Shown here one piece after another: positions 41,759 through 50,800 of a stretch of DNA of 55,311 nt. Origin of the DNA: Pseudanabaena cinerea FACHB-1277. GTDB lineage: Bacteria; Cyanobacteriota; Cyanobacteriia; Pseudanabaenales; Pseudanabaenaceae. Within the stretch, counting starts at the first letter, position 1. Each line of letters starts with the position of its first letter. The notes under the pieces were generated by a model. The model made no database searches. It was not told where the DNA came from and saw only the letters and a program-made list of their open reading frames with translations. The stretch covers positions 1 through 55,311 of the forward strand of contig NZ_JACJPY010000021.1 in the NCBI RefSeq assembly GCF_014696345.1. Direction: 5' to 3'. The position numbers and the translations under genes were made by a program.

Positions 41759-44700
41759 ATGGAATTTATGGAAATAGGGCATAACGATATTGAGCATATT
41801 GCGATTGATCAGGTGCAACCTCAGCGATCGCGGTGGCAATTTTGGATCGATCGCGGTGGCACATTTACGGATATTGTCGCCCAAAGCCCCGATCGCCAAA
41901 TTATCGTCCATAAGTTATTGTCAGAAAATCCCCAACGTTACAGCGATGCACCGATACAGGGGATTCGCGATATTTTAGGGTTGGCGGAGACAGAATCTAT
42001 TCCCATTGAGCAGATTGCTGCAATTCAGATGGGAACCACGGTTGCCACTAATGCCCTATTGGAACGCAAAGGCGATCGCACAGTTTTGTTGATTACTGAA
42101 GGCTTCGGCGATGCGCTCAGGATTGGCTATCAAAATCGTCCTGATATCTTTGCTCAAAGGATTATTTTGCCAGAAATGCTCTATGAGCGCGTAATTGAAG
42201 TTAGGGAACGTTACAGCGCCCACGGTGAATTATTAATTCCCTTAGATACCGATCGCGCAATTCAGGAATTGCAAATTGCCTATGATTTAGGCATCCGTTC
42301 CTGTGCGATCACCCTATTACATGGCTATCGCTATCATGATCATGAGCAGCGTTTAGCAGCGATCGCGCAACAGATCGGATTTACGCAAATTTCCATCTCC
42401 CATGAAATTAGTTCGCTCATCAAATTCATCAATCGCGCTGACACTACCGTTGTCGATGCTTACCTATCCCCAATTCTCAAGCGCTATGTCGATCGCTTTA
42501 ATGCCGAATTACGAAATCAAGAGGATGAGAATGTTGCTTCGCAACATTCTCATCCCCAGCCCTGTAAGTTAATGTTCATGCAGTCCAATGGCGGCTTGAC
42601 CGATGCTAAATCCTTTCGTGGTAAAAACAGCATTCTCTCAGGGCCCGCAGGGGGCATTGTCGGCGCGGTGCAAACCTGCTTACAGTCAGGATTTGATAAA
42701 ATTATTAGCTTTGACATGGGCGGCACTTCTACGGATGTGGCGCACTATGCAGGACATTACGAGCGATCGCTGCATACGGAAGTGGCTGGGGTACGCCTCA
42801 GTACGCCGATGATGGCGATCCATACGGTGGCGGCGGGTGGTGGTTCGCTTTTGCGTTTTGATGGATCGCGCTATCGGGTAGGTCCTGCATCGGCGGGGGC
42901 ATTTCCAGGCCCAGCTTGCTACCGTAATGGGGGGGCATTGGCGGTCACAGATAGCAATGTGATGTTAGGCAGGTTGCAGCCCGATTATTTCCCTGCCATC
43001 TTTGGGAAGGATGGCAATTTGCCATTAGATCGGGAAATCGTACAGCAGAAATTTAGAGAACTTGCCGAAGAAATTAGTTTAGTAACGGGGCAGATCAGCA
43101 GTCCTGAAGAAGTAGCTCAAGGTTTTTTGGAAATTGCGGTGGAAAAGATGGCGATGGCAATTAAAAAAATCTCCATTCAACGGGGCTATGATGTTTCCGA
43201 ATATGTGCTGTGTTGCTTTGGGGGGGCGGGTGGACAACATGCCTGTGCGATCGCCGATCTCTTAGGTATTTCTCAAATCTTGATCCATCCCTATGCAGGG
43301 GTCTTATCCGCCTATGGCATTGGGCTTGCTGATGTTCGCACCATTCGCGATCGCTCCGTGGAGTCAATTCTCACGATTGAACTATTAACGGAACTAGCGG
43401 CGATCGCCCAAGAACTGAGTCAGGCAGCGATCGCCGAACTTAACGCAGGGGATCATGATGGTCATCTATCCTTAGAAACATCCCTCAGATTACGTTATTT
43501 CGGTACAGATTCTGCTTTAGAAATTCCTCTGGATGCAACCCTAGATCACCATCTTTTCAAGCCATTGCAAAATCAGTTTGCAGCATTACATCAAGAGCGC
43601 TATGGCTTTATTTTTAGCGATCGCGAGATTGTGGTGGAGGCGATTGTGGTGGAAGCAATTTTGCAAAAGGAAAAAGTAGAAAGGAAAAAGGAAAAAGTAG
43701 AAAGGGAAAATAGGGAAGTGGGAATTGGGAAGTGGGAAGATGGGGAACGGGAATTAGTTCGGGTTTATATACAGGGGGAATGGCGGGATGCGCCGATTTG
43801 GCGGCGGGAGGATTTGCGGGTGGGCGATCGCGTTGCGGGGGCGGCTCTGATTGTGGATACGACAGGGACAAATGTGATTGAGCCAAATTGGGAAGCGGAG
43901 TTAAACGCGGAACATTGTTTGATCTTGCGAAGGGTTAGGGCGATCGCTGAAGTTCCGATGCAAGATCAAGGGCAGAATTATTTCCCTAAGCCCGATCCGA
44001 TTAAGTTGGAGATTTTTAATAATCTATTTCAGGCGATCGCTGAGCAAATGGGCTTCACGCTGCAAAATACCAGCGCCAGTGTGAATATTCGTGAGCGTTT
44101 AGATTTTTCCTGTGCCATTTTTGACCGTCAGGGGGAACTAGTTGCTAATGCGCCGCATATCCCTGTGCATTTGGGTTCGATGGGTGAAAGTGTGAAGGCT
44201 TTAATTCGCGATCGGCGTAATGATATTGATAATGGAATTAATTACGGTGATGTTTTTGCCACTAATAATCCTTACAATGGCGGTACACATTTACCCGATC
44301 TAACGCTGATTACGCCTGTCTTTATTGATGGCGATCGCCAGCCCACCTTTTTTGTCGCCTCACGGGGACACCATGCCGACATCGGTGGCATTACTCCAGG
44401 TTCCATGCCTTCCCATAGCACCAATATCAATGAAGAAGGCATTCTCTTTGATAATTTCCCAGTGGTAAAGCATGGCAAATTCTGTGAAGCTGAAACCCTT
44501 AATTTGCTGCAATCTAGCGCCGATCCCGCCCGTAACCCGCAGCAGAATATCGCTGACATCAAGGCACAAATTGCTGCCAATGAGTGTGGCGCAAGGGAAT
44601 TGCAAACTATGGTTAAGCATTACGGCATTGCCATGACGAATGCCTATATGGGCTTCGTGCGTGACAATGCGGAGTTAGCCATTAGAAAAGCGATCGCCCA

Positions 44701-45586
44701 ACTAGCCCAAGCTTGGCAGAATGAACGCGAAGCCAATCACGAACATAACGCGAACCAGCATCAATTTATCTATCCCATGGATAATGGCAGTCAAATCCAA
44801 GTTGCCATTAGTCTCAATGCGGAGGAGGGTAGCGCTAAGATTGATTTCACTGGCACTTCGCCCCAAGCTGCTAATAACTTCAATGCACCCCTAGCGGTCT
44901 GTAAGGCTGTCGTTCTCTATGTATTCCGCACCCTTGTCACCGATGCGATTCCCTTAAATGGAGGTTGCCTTGTGCCTTTAGAAATAATTGTGCCTGAGGG
45001 TTCTCTGTTAAATCCTGTTTATCCTGCGGCGGTGGTGGCAGGGAATGTGGAAACCTCACAGGCGATCGCTAATGCTTTGTATGGCGCTCTGGGCGTGATG
45101 GCTGCGGCTCAGGGAACCATGAATAACTTCACCTTCGGCAGCGATCGCTATCAATATTACGAAACCATCTGCGGCGGCTCAGGGGCAGGCATGGATACCG
45201 ATGGCATTTTTGATGGTACTGACGCGGTACAGACCCACATGACCAATTCTCGATTAACCGATCCTGAAATTCTGGAATGGCGCTTTCCTGTGTTGTTAGA
45301 ACAATTTGCGATCCGTGCTAACAGTGGCGGTATCGGCAAAGCCAAAGGTGGCAATGGTGTAATCAGAAAAATCAAGTTTCTAGAACCAATGACTGCCGCC
45401 ATTTTATCCAGCAGTCGAGCGATCGCTCCCTTCGGTCTCAAAGGTGGTGCCGCCCAAACAGGACGCAATTATGTAATTAAATCTAACGGCGATATTCTCG
45501 ATTTACCCAGCACTGCTACGGTAAGAATGGAATCTGGCGACATCTTTGCGATCGAAACCCCTGGTGGTGGCGGTTATGGTGCTTAA
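41759..45586 (+). CDS. oplaH: 5-oxoprolinase (HyuA-HyuB fusion) with repeat insertions
   Basis: 1275 aa. An ATP-dependent 5-oxoprolinase/hydantoinase that opens 5-oxoproline to glutamate in glutathione turnover. The HyuA half (about 25-700) has WIDRGGTFTDIVA, MGTTVATNALLERKG, MQSNGGLTD, SGPAGGIVGAV and FDMGGTSTDVA. The HyuB half (about 750-1275) has ERLDFSCAIFDRQGELVANAPHIPVHLG and GGTHLPDLTLITP. Two foreign in-frame pieces are visible: a hairpin at residues ~255-266 (NVASQHSH) and a Lys/Glu/Arg-rich stretch at ~636-665 (KEKVERKKEKVEREN), the latter identical in DNA to a repeat upstream. Confidence 0.93.
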   Translation: MEFMEIGHNDIEHIAIDQVQPQRSRWQFWIDRGGTFTDIVAQSPDRQIIVHKLLSENPQRYSDAPIQGIRDILGLAETESIPIEQIAAIQMGTTVATNALLERKGDRTVLLITEGFGDALRIGYQNRPDIFAQRIILPEMLYERVIEVRERYSAHGELLIPLDTDRAIQELQIAYDLGIRSCAITLLHGYRYHDHEQRLAAIAQQIGFTQISISHEISSLIKFINRADTTVVDAYLSPILKRYVDRFNAELRNQEDENVASQHSHPQPCKLMFMQSNGGLTDAKSFRGKNSILSGPAGGIVGAVQTCLQSGFDKIISFDMGGTSTDVAHYAGHYERSLHTEVAGVRLSTPMMAIHTVAAGGGSLLRFDGSRYRVGPASAGAFPGPACYRNGGALAVTDSNVMLGRLQPDYFPAIFGKDGNLPLDREIVQQKFRELAEEISLVTGQISSPEEVAQGFLEIAVEKMAMAIKKISIQRGYDVSEYVLCCFGGAGGQHACAIADLLGISQILIHPYAGVLSAYGIGLADVRTIRDRSVESILTIELLTELAAIAQELSQAAIAELNAGDHDGHLSLETSLRLRYFGTDSALEIPLDATLDHHLFKPLQNQFAALHQERYGFIFSDREIVVEAIVVEAILQKEKVERKKEKVERENREVGIGKWEDGERELVRVYIQGEWRDAPIWRREDLRVGDRVAGAALIVDTTGTNVIEPNWEAELNAEHCLILRRVRAIAEVPMQDQGQNYFPKPDPIKLEIFNNLFQAIAEQMGFTLQNTSASVNIRERLDFSCAIFDRQGELVANAPHIPVHLGSMGESVKALIRDRRNDIDNGINYGDVFATNNPYNGGTHLPDLTLITPVFIDGDRQPTFFVASRGHHADIGGITPGSMPSHSTNINEEGILFDNFPVVKHGKFCEAETLNLLQSSADPARNPQQNIADIKAQIAANECGARELQTMVKHYGIAMTNAYMGFVRDNAELAIRKAIAQLAQAWQNEREANHEHNANQHQFIYPMDNGSQIQVAISLNAEEGSAKIDFTGTSPQAANNFNAPLAVCKAVVLYVFRTLVTDAIPLNGGCLVPLEIIVPEGSLLNPVYPAAVVAGNVETSQAIANALYGALGVMAAAQGTMNNFTFGSDRYQYYETICGGSGAGMDTDGIFDGTDAVQTHMTNSRLTDPEILEWRFPVLLEQFAIRANSGGIGKAKGGNGVIRKIKFLEPMTAAILSSSRAIAPFGLKGGAAQTGRNYVIKSNGDILDLPSTATVRMESGDIFAIETPGGGGYGA
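42523..42555 (+). repeat. Perfect hairpin inside the 5-oxoprolinase gene
   Basis: GGATGAGAATGTTGC-TTC-GCAACATTCTCATCC is a 15-bp perfect stem with a TTC loop, in frame within the coding region. It has the same design as the hairpin at 6763-6797 and is probably a dispersed palindrome that landed in the gene. Confidence 0.85.
43667..43702 (+). repeat. 36-bp A/G-rich repeat, copy inside the 5-oxoprolinase gene
   Basis: Identical to 41686-41721. It is followed by GGGAAGTGGGAATTGGGAAG-type G/A repeats to about 43745, which together encode the charged insertion. Confidence 0.9.
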
Positions 45587-45886
45587 AGTGCTTTGCACTC
45601 AAACCCACCAGAAATTTGAATAGGGTTTAGCTCATAGCCACTCGCCTAAAAATCACGACTCACAGTAATAGCGATCGCCTTTAGTAGATGATTGTTGAGG
45701 CGATCGCCTAAAAATTACGACTTATGGTAATTGCGATCTGGCTTGTCTGATTTTTAAAGATGTCTAACGCTATAATAAAGTCGCTGTCATTAAAGCATTG
45801 CACATAAGGTTTAGTTGCCTATGCAGTCTTCAAACTTTGAAAGATTCTAATTGTAACAATCAAGAATATACACAAGGGTAGTAAAT
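45587..45886. repeat. Intergenic region with dispersed repeat and first 63-bp HIP1 repeat block
   Basis: 45588-45606 is a copy of the AGTGCTTTGCACTCAAACCC type. 45641-45745 holds about 1.7 units of a 63-bp repeat. Each has TCGCCTARAAATYACGACTYAYRGTAAT, then GCGATCGCC and TTTAGnAGATGATTGTTG. No gene is seen. Confidence 0.75.
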
Positions 45887-46126
45887 ATGATTACTCAAAC
45901 AATGGTGCAACCTTCTTTCTGGATAGAGGTTGGCATTCAAATCCAAAAGGTAAGAGGTCTTAACCTTTTTAAGTTCAATGATGATCTTCAATTGCGCCTC
46001 GAAATCCTCATCGAACGCAAAAAAAATAACATCCTCACCCTAGAGGAAAGTGCTGAGCTTGCTGGCATCACTGAACTTGATCGCATTTTCACACTTATGA
46101 ATGCTCGCATTATTGCCGAGTCATGA
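45887..46126 (+). CDS. Small conserved protein, possible orphan antitoxin-like
   Basis: 79 aa with GTAG upstream of ATG 45887. It is a compact, mostly helical protein: FWIEVGIQIQKVRGLNLFKFNDDLQLRLEILIERKKNN followed by LTLEESAELAGITELDRIFTLMNARIIAE. The second half (EExAELAGIxELDRIF) recurs in small cyanobacterial proteins that I associate with toxin-antitoxin-like or HNH-neighbouring genes. No partner gene is beside it. It lies between two blocks of 63-bp repeats, next to a real toxin-antitoxin pair. Confidence 0.55.
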   Translation: MITQTMVQPSFWIEVGIQIQKVRGLNLFKFNDDLQLRLEILIERKKNNILTLEESAELAGITELDRIFTLMNARIIAES

Positions 46127-46127
46127 C

Positions 46128-46200
46128 TATCGCCTAGAAATTACGACTTATGGGAATAGCGATCGCCTTGAAAAGATAGATTGTTGGTGCGATCGCCTGA
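46128..46200. repeat. 63-bp HIP1 repeat, second block
   Basis: Slightly more than one unit: ATCGCCTAGAAATTACGACT, TATGGGAATAGCGATCGCC, TTGAAAAGATAGATTGTTGG, then GCGATCGCC. It begins 2 bp after the stop of the 79-aa gene. Confidence 0.8.
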
Positions 46201-46305
46201 CTTGGAGGGTGTGAAGAGTTTAGGATTGACGTAACGTTATAATTTAGGTAATAGAAAATAATATTTTGCTAAATTCATGAATAACACTTAAGGAAATTAA
46301 CACTT

Positions 46306-46533
46306 ATGCTAACTTTACAAATTACAAAAGATCAGGTTTTTACTTTGATCGATCAACTTTCACTTAATGAGCAGCAAGAAGTTTTGCAATATTTAGTCGA
46401 AAAAAACCGTGAGGATCTTGATGATACCCCTGATGATATTGTTATCGAGGGTATTAGACAAGGACTCAAAGAGGCGATGAGTGGTCAAACTATTCCTCTA
46501 TCTCAGATGTGGGAGGGGATTGATGTCGAGTAA
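46306..46533 (+). CDS. Type II antitoxin of a RelE/ParE-type module
   Basis: 75 aa. Helical N-terminal part (LTLQITKDQVFTLIDQLSLNEQQEVLQYLVEKN) and an acidic C-terminal toxin-wrapping tail (PDDIVIEGIRQGLKEAMSGQ...WEGIDVE). It overlaps the toxin gene by 11 bp. A short palindrome TAACGTTA (46232-46239) about 70 bp upstream could be the autoregulatory operator. The family is inferred from gene order and composition. Confidence 0.75.
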   Translation: MLTLQITKDQVFTLIDQLSLNEQQEVLQYLVEKNREDLDDTPDDIVIEGIRQGLKEAMSGQTIPLSQMWEGIDVE

Positions 46534-46870
46534 TTCTATTGAGATTTTTCTGACTTCCCGTTTCAAAAAAGATCTCAGTCAATTAGCTAAACGTTATCGT
46601 TCAATTCGTAAGGATCTAGAACCTCTAATTGAGCAGCTTAAATCAGGAGAAATTTTAGGCGATCAAATTTCTGGTTTGAATAATCAAGTATTTAAGGTTC
46701 GTCTCAAAAACAGCTATATTCAAAAGGGAAAAAGCGCAGGTTATCGGGTTATTTATTATGTAAAAACTGAAATCAGTGTGGTTTTGGTGACGATTTATTC
46801 TAAGTCCGACACGTCAGATATAGAGAATAATGTGATCGAAAAAATTATTAAAGAATTTGTGGAGGAATAG
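46523..46870 (+). CDS. RelE/ParE-superfamily toxin
   Basis: 115 aa from ATG 46523, with GGGAGGGG just upstream inside the antitoxin gene. Pattern SRFKKDLSQLAKRYRSIRKDLEPLIEQLKSGEILGDQI, VFKVRLKNSYIQKGKSAGYRVIYYVKTE and VVLVTIYSKSDTSDI, typical of the RelE/HigB fold. RelE-type members cut mRNA on the ribosome; the exact subtype is not resolvable. The longer frame from 46481 is rejected because the overlap start has a good ribosome-binding site. Confidence 0.85.
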   Translation: MSSNSIEIFLTSRFKKDLSQLAKRYRSIRKDLEPLIEQLKSGEILGDQISGLNNQVFKVRLKNSYIQKGKSAGYRVIYYVKTEISVVLVTIYSKSDTSDIENNVIEKIIKEFVEE

Positions 46871-46900
46871 TTACGAAAACATTTTAGAGCGCTCGCAATA

Positions 46901-47115
46901 CAGCTAAATCTTAGTGGTGCAGAAAACTCTAGCCGTTTTTGAAACCCTTATCTAGCAAGGTTTTCAAAAAAATAAGCAAATATGGATTTTTTGTGTAAAT
47001 GCATGATCATAATGGCAATATCAACGAGTATAGGTGTTTACAGGCTTTTCTTAAACTAAGTCTCGCCATCTTATTTGATACGCCAAAAGTTTTCTGCACC
47101 ACTAAGCAGCTAAAT
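46901..47115. mobile_element. 197-bp miniature inverted-repeat element with 9-bp target duplication
   Basis: Perfect 19-bp terminal inverted repeats, CTTAGTGGTGCAGAAAACT at 46910-46928 and its reverse complement at 47088-47106, bound a 197-bp AT-rich body without a plausible gene. Directly outside both ends is the same 9 bp, CAGCTAAAT (46901-46909 and 47107-47115), a target-site duplication. It lies 39 bp after the toxin stop. It has no transposase of its own and should depend on one that recognises these ends. Confidence 0.93.
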
Positions 47116-47128
47116 ATACAATTGATCG

Positions 47129-47300
47129 GCGATCGCCTAGAAATTATGACTTACAGTATTAGCGATCGCCTTTAGAAGATAAATTGTTGGTGCGATCGCC
47201 TAGGAATCATGATTTATGGTAGTAGCGATCGGCTTTAGGAGATAGATTGTTGGGGCGATCGCCTAGAAATCATGATTTATGGTAATAGAGATCGCTGATC
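47129..47300. repeat. 63-bp HIP1 repeat, third block (tandem array)
   Basis: About 2.7 tandem units with exact 63-bp spacing of GATCGCC (47131, 47194, 47257). Each holds ATCGCCTAGRAATYATGAYT, TAnnGTAnTAGCGATCG and CTTTAGrAGATAGATTGTTGG. The units end in HIP1 octamers. No stretch between copies is unique. Confidence 0.88.
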
Positions 47301-47442
47301 TTGTCTGCTACATTAATGAAGTGCAACTCACCTTATTTTTGTTTATACTGACACTAACTTGAACACCGATACAATTTTTAGTTAGACTAGAGTAAGTCTT
47401 TCGCTACTCAACTGAGTAATAACTTTCAACCTAGGAGCAACC

Positions 47443-47608
47443 ATGCTAGATACAGCAACGCTTGAGCAACGCTTGAGCAACGCTTGAACAAGTGTTTTTT
47501 GATCTTCAACATAAATTTGAAAGTAAGCCTAGCTCCGACAACTGGCTTGATAAACTCATAGGTTCCATCTCCGATGACTCAGCTTTTCTTGAAGCTCTTG
47601 ACTCATGA
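47443..47608 (+). pseudogene. Small gene broken by triplication of an 11-bp unit
   Basis: An ATG at 47443 has a good AGGAG ribosome-binding site 7 bp upstream. The unit GCAACGCTTGA is present three times (47455-47487), which adds 22 bp and stops the frame after 14 codons. With a single copy the frame would read MLDTATLEQVFFDLQHKF, then ESKPSSDNWLDKLIGSISDD and SAFLEALDS, 47 residues. The family is unknown. Changing copy number could switch it on and off. Confidence 0.7.
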
Positions 47609-47689
47609 TGTCGAGCAGTTAAGCAAAGCGGAAGCGATTATCTAAAAAGGATTAAATACGGCGCTATCCAAACCAAAGCGATCGACATC

Positions 47690-47869
47690 AGAAATTTGGG
47701 CAGATTAACTCAAGACTACACCCATGAAGTACAAGCTATTTGCTCCATCAGGTGGAATATTGAGGAATTTCATCGGGAAATTAAGCAATTGTCGGGCATT
47801 GAGGCTTGCCAGTGCCGTAAATCCAGAATTCAGCGCAAACACATTGCTTGTACTATGGTTCTTGCGTAA
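47690..47869 (+). pseudogene. Transposase C-terminal remnant (IS701/IS4-like)
   Basis: An open segment ends AICSIRWNIEEFHREIKQL, SGIEACQCRKSRIQRKHIAC, TMVLA then stop. The WxIExFHRExKQLxGIExCQCRxxRxQRxHI pattern, with the catalytic Glu, is typical of IS701-like DDE transposases. The preceding part (back to about 47609) is open but degenerate, and no N-terminal half is present. It ends 11 bp before the CHAT gene. Confidence 0.8.
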
Positions 47870-47880
47870 GTCCTAAATTT

Positions 47881-50800
47881 ATGAAACCCTATTTCTTGGT
47901 TACTGCGATTGGTTTGATCGTTGCCCCTCTGAATATATTCATGGAAATATTCATGGAGACATTTACAGAGAGAGGGGCGATCGCGGCGGAGACACAACTG
48001 GCTGAGGCTGACCCAAATTTGCCTGCTAGTGCTGCGCCTGGAGTGGAGAAAAGCGCCAATGGTTTTCAATTGGTGATTGCGGGTAGGCAGTATTTGCGGT
48101 CAAGAGATTTTACGGGGGCTTTGGGTAAATTTCAAGAGGCGATCGCTATCTTTCGGAAATCTGGGGATATTTTTTCGGAAGCAAGGACTTTGAATTTGTT
48201 AGGTGATACCTATTTTGCTCAAAAGCAGTTAAAGATGGCGATCGCGAGCTATGAGCAGTCACTGCAAATCATTCAGGAGATTCTTTTAAAAGCAGGCAAT
48301 CTCCCCCCAGAAAATCTGCAACCAGTGCGCCAAGAGGAAGTGTTTGTTTTGCAGAATTTGGCATATGTGCTGAGTTCGATCAATGATGAGTCGAAGGCGA
48401 TCGCCACCTATGAACTAGCCCTGACCAAGGCGCGAGCCGCCAATTTGGGCAATCGGGAGGTGTCAATTCTCAATAGCCTTGGCTACATTTATATCGAGAT
48501 GGGTAATCCTAGTAAGGGTTTGGAATTGAGTCAGAAGGCTTTGAAAATAAATCAAAGTCTGTCTAATCCCAATCAGCCTTTGAGTATCTTGATCAATATT
48601 GGCTATGCCTATCGCCGCCTCGGTCGCTCGGATCAAGCAATAGATTATTACCGACAAGCCGAAAAAATTGCCCAAGCAGAGAAAAATATTTCGGTGCTAT
48701 CTTCTATTTTTAACAATATTGCGACTGTTTATCTGAGTCAGGGCAAATATGCTCAAGCGCTGGATTCATACAAGTCTTCACTAAAATTAGCGGAAGAGGC
48801 CTTAGAATTCCGAAAAGCAGCTATCACTAACAGCAATATTGGCAGTGTCTATAAGGCGATCGGGCAGTACGATCGCGCTTTGGAATATTATCAAAAGGCT
48901 TTAAAAGAAGTCCAAAAGTTGGGCGATCGTCAGTCAGAGAGTGTATTTCTCAGTAATATTGGTTCTATTTATGGTGATAAGGGGCAGGTGCAGCGATCGC
49001 TAGATTATTATCAACAGGCTTATAAAATTCATCAAGAACTCAAAGATCTGCCCGCCCAAGCCAAAACCCTGAATAATATTGCCCTTGCCTATGGGGAACT
49101 AGGGCAAAGCGAGCGAGCTTTGACAACCTACGATCAGATATTGGCACTTTTAAAAAAGGTAAGCAATCTCTCTACTGAGGCGATCGTCCTTGGTAATATT
49201 GGCAATATTTATACGGATCTCAAGCGTTATCCTGAAGCAATTGATCTCTATCAACAGGCGGCAACAATCCATCAACAGATCGGGGAAAGAGCCGAAGAGA
49301 GCATCGCCCTTAGTCAGCTTGGACAACTATTTGCAAATACCAATCAGCCCGAATTAGCAATTCTTTTTTATAAGCAGTCAGTAAATCTGCGCGAGCAACT
49401 GCGTAAGGAACTGCGATCGCTATCGCAAGCAGAACAGAATATCTTCACGGGCAAGGTTTCTCAAACCTATCGCGATCTAGCCGACCTATTGCTCAAGCAA
49501 AATCGGGTTTTAGAAGCGCAGCAAGTTCTAGATTTGTTGAAGGTGCAGGAACTGGATGATTATCTCAAAAATGTGCGGGGCAATGTGGATACGGCTAGGG
49601 GCATCAGTTTATTAGATCCTGAACGTCGTTTTTTGATAGATTACAATGCCATTCAAAATCGCATGATTCAATCGGGGCAGGAGGCGATCGAGATTTTAAA
49701 AATCACGCCTGAAAACCGTACTGCCGCGCAATCACAAAAATTGCAAGAACTGCTCCAAATACAAGAACTGGCATCACAACAGCTTAATAATTATATTCAA
49801 AATCCTGCGGTGGTTTCTATTTTGCAGCAGGTGACAGGAACTACTAGCGGGGATGTAAATCTCCAACAATTCACTAGTCTGCAAAGCAGTTTGCAGCAGT
49901 TATCACAAAAGTCGGTGATTTTATACCCCTTGATTTTGGAAGATCGTCTAGAGCTAATTTTGGTTCCTGCAAAAGGTGATGTGATCCGCCGTACCGTCAA
50001 TGTTAAACGCGAGGCGATTAACCAATTGATCGTAAAATTCCGTTCGGAAGTGCGCGATCCTTCTTCTTTAGATGTATTGGATTCCTCACAACAGCTTTAT
50101 CAATGGCTGATTGCCCCCATCGCTGCGGATTTGCAAAGGGCAGGAGTAGAGACGATTATCTATGCGCCCGATGGACAGTTACGCTATTTGCCGATCGCCG
50201 CGCTCCATGATGGCAAGCAATGGCTAGTGGAACGCTATGCCATCAATACAATTACGGCAGCTAGTCTCACCAAATTGAGCGATCGTCGCCGCAATCAACC
50301 TTTGCGCGTACTGGCTGGCGCTTTTATTACGGGTCGCTACATTTTTGAGGTCAATGGCGAAGTTTTCAATTTTGCTGGGTTGCCCTTTGCGGGTAAAGAA
50401 ATTGAGAATTTGACCGATAAACTTCCCAATTCCGTCAAGCTCGTAGATCAAAACTTTAGCGTCAAATCTACAGTTGATAAATTTAAAAATTATAATATTA
50501 TCCATCTCGCTACCCATGCTGCTTTTGTGACTGGAGATCCTGAAGATTCCTTTGTATTATTTGGTGATGGCAGTCGCGCCTCACTGCGGGATGTGGCTAC
50601 ATGGTCTTTGCAGAATGTGGATTTGGTGATTCTTAGTGCCTGTGAGACAGGATTGGGCGGCAAATTGGGCAATGGCACAGAAATTATGGGTTTTGGTTAT
50701 CAAATGGAATATGCGGGAGCCAAGGCGGCGATCGCTTCGCTCTGGCAAGTGTCCGATGGTGGAACACAGGCTTTGATGGATCGCTTTTACGATCTACTCT

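Noticed and set aside
45641-47300. Repeat blocks as a possible CRISPR array
   Set aside because: The 63-bp units are repeats throughout, with no unique spacers, and no cas genes are nearby.
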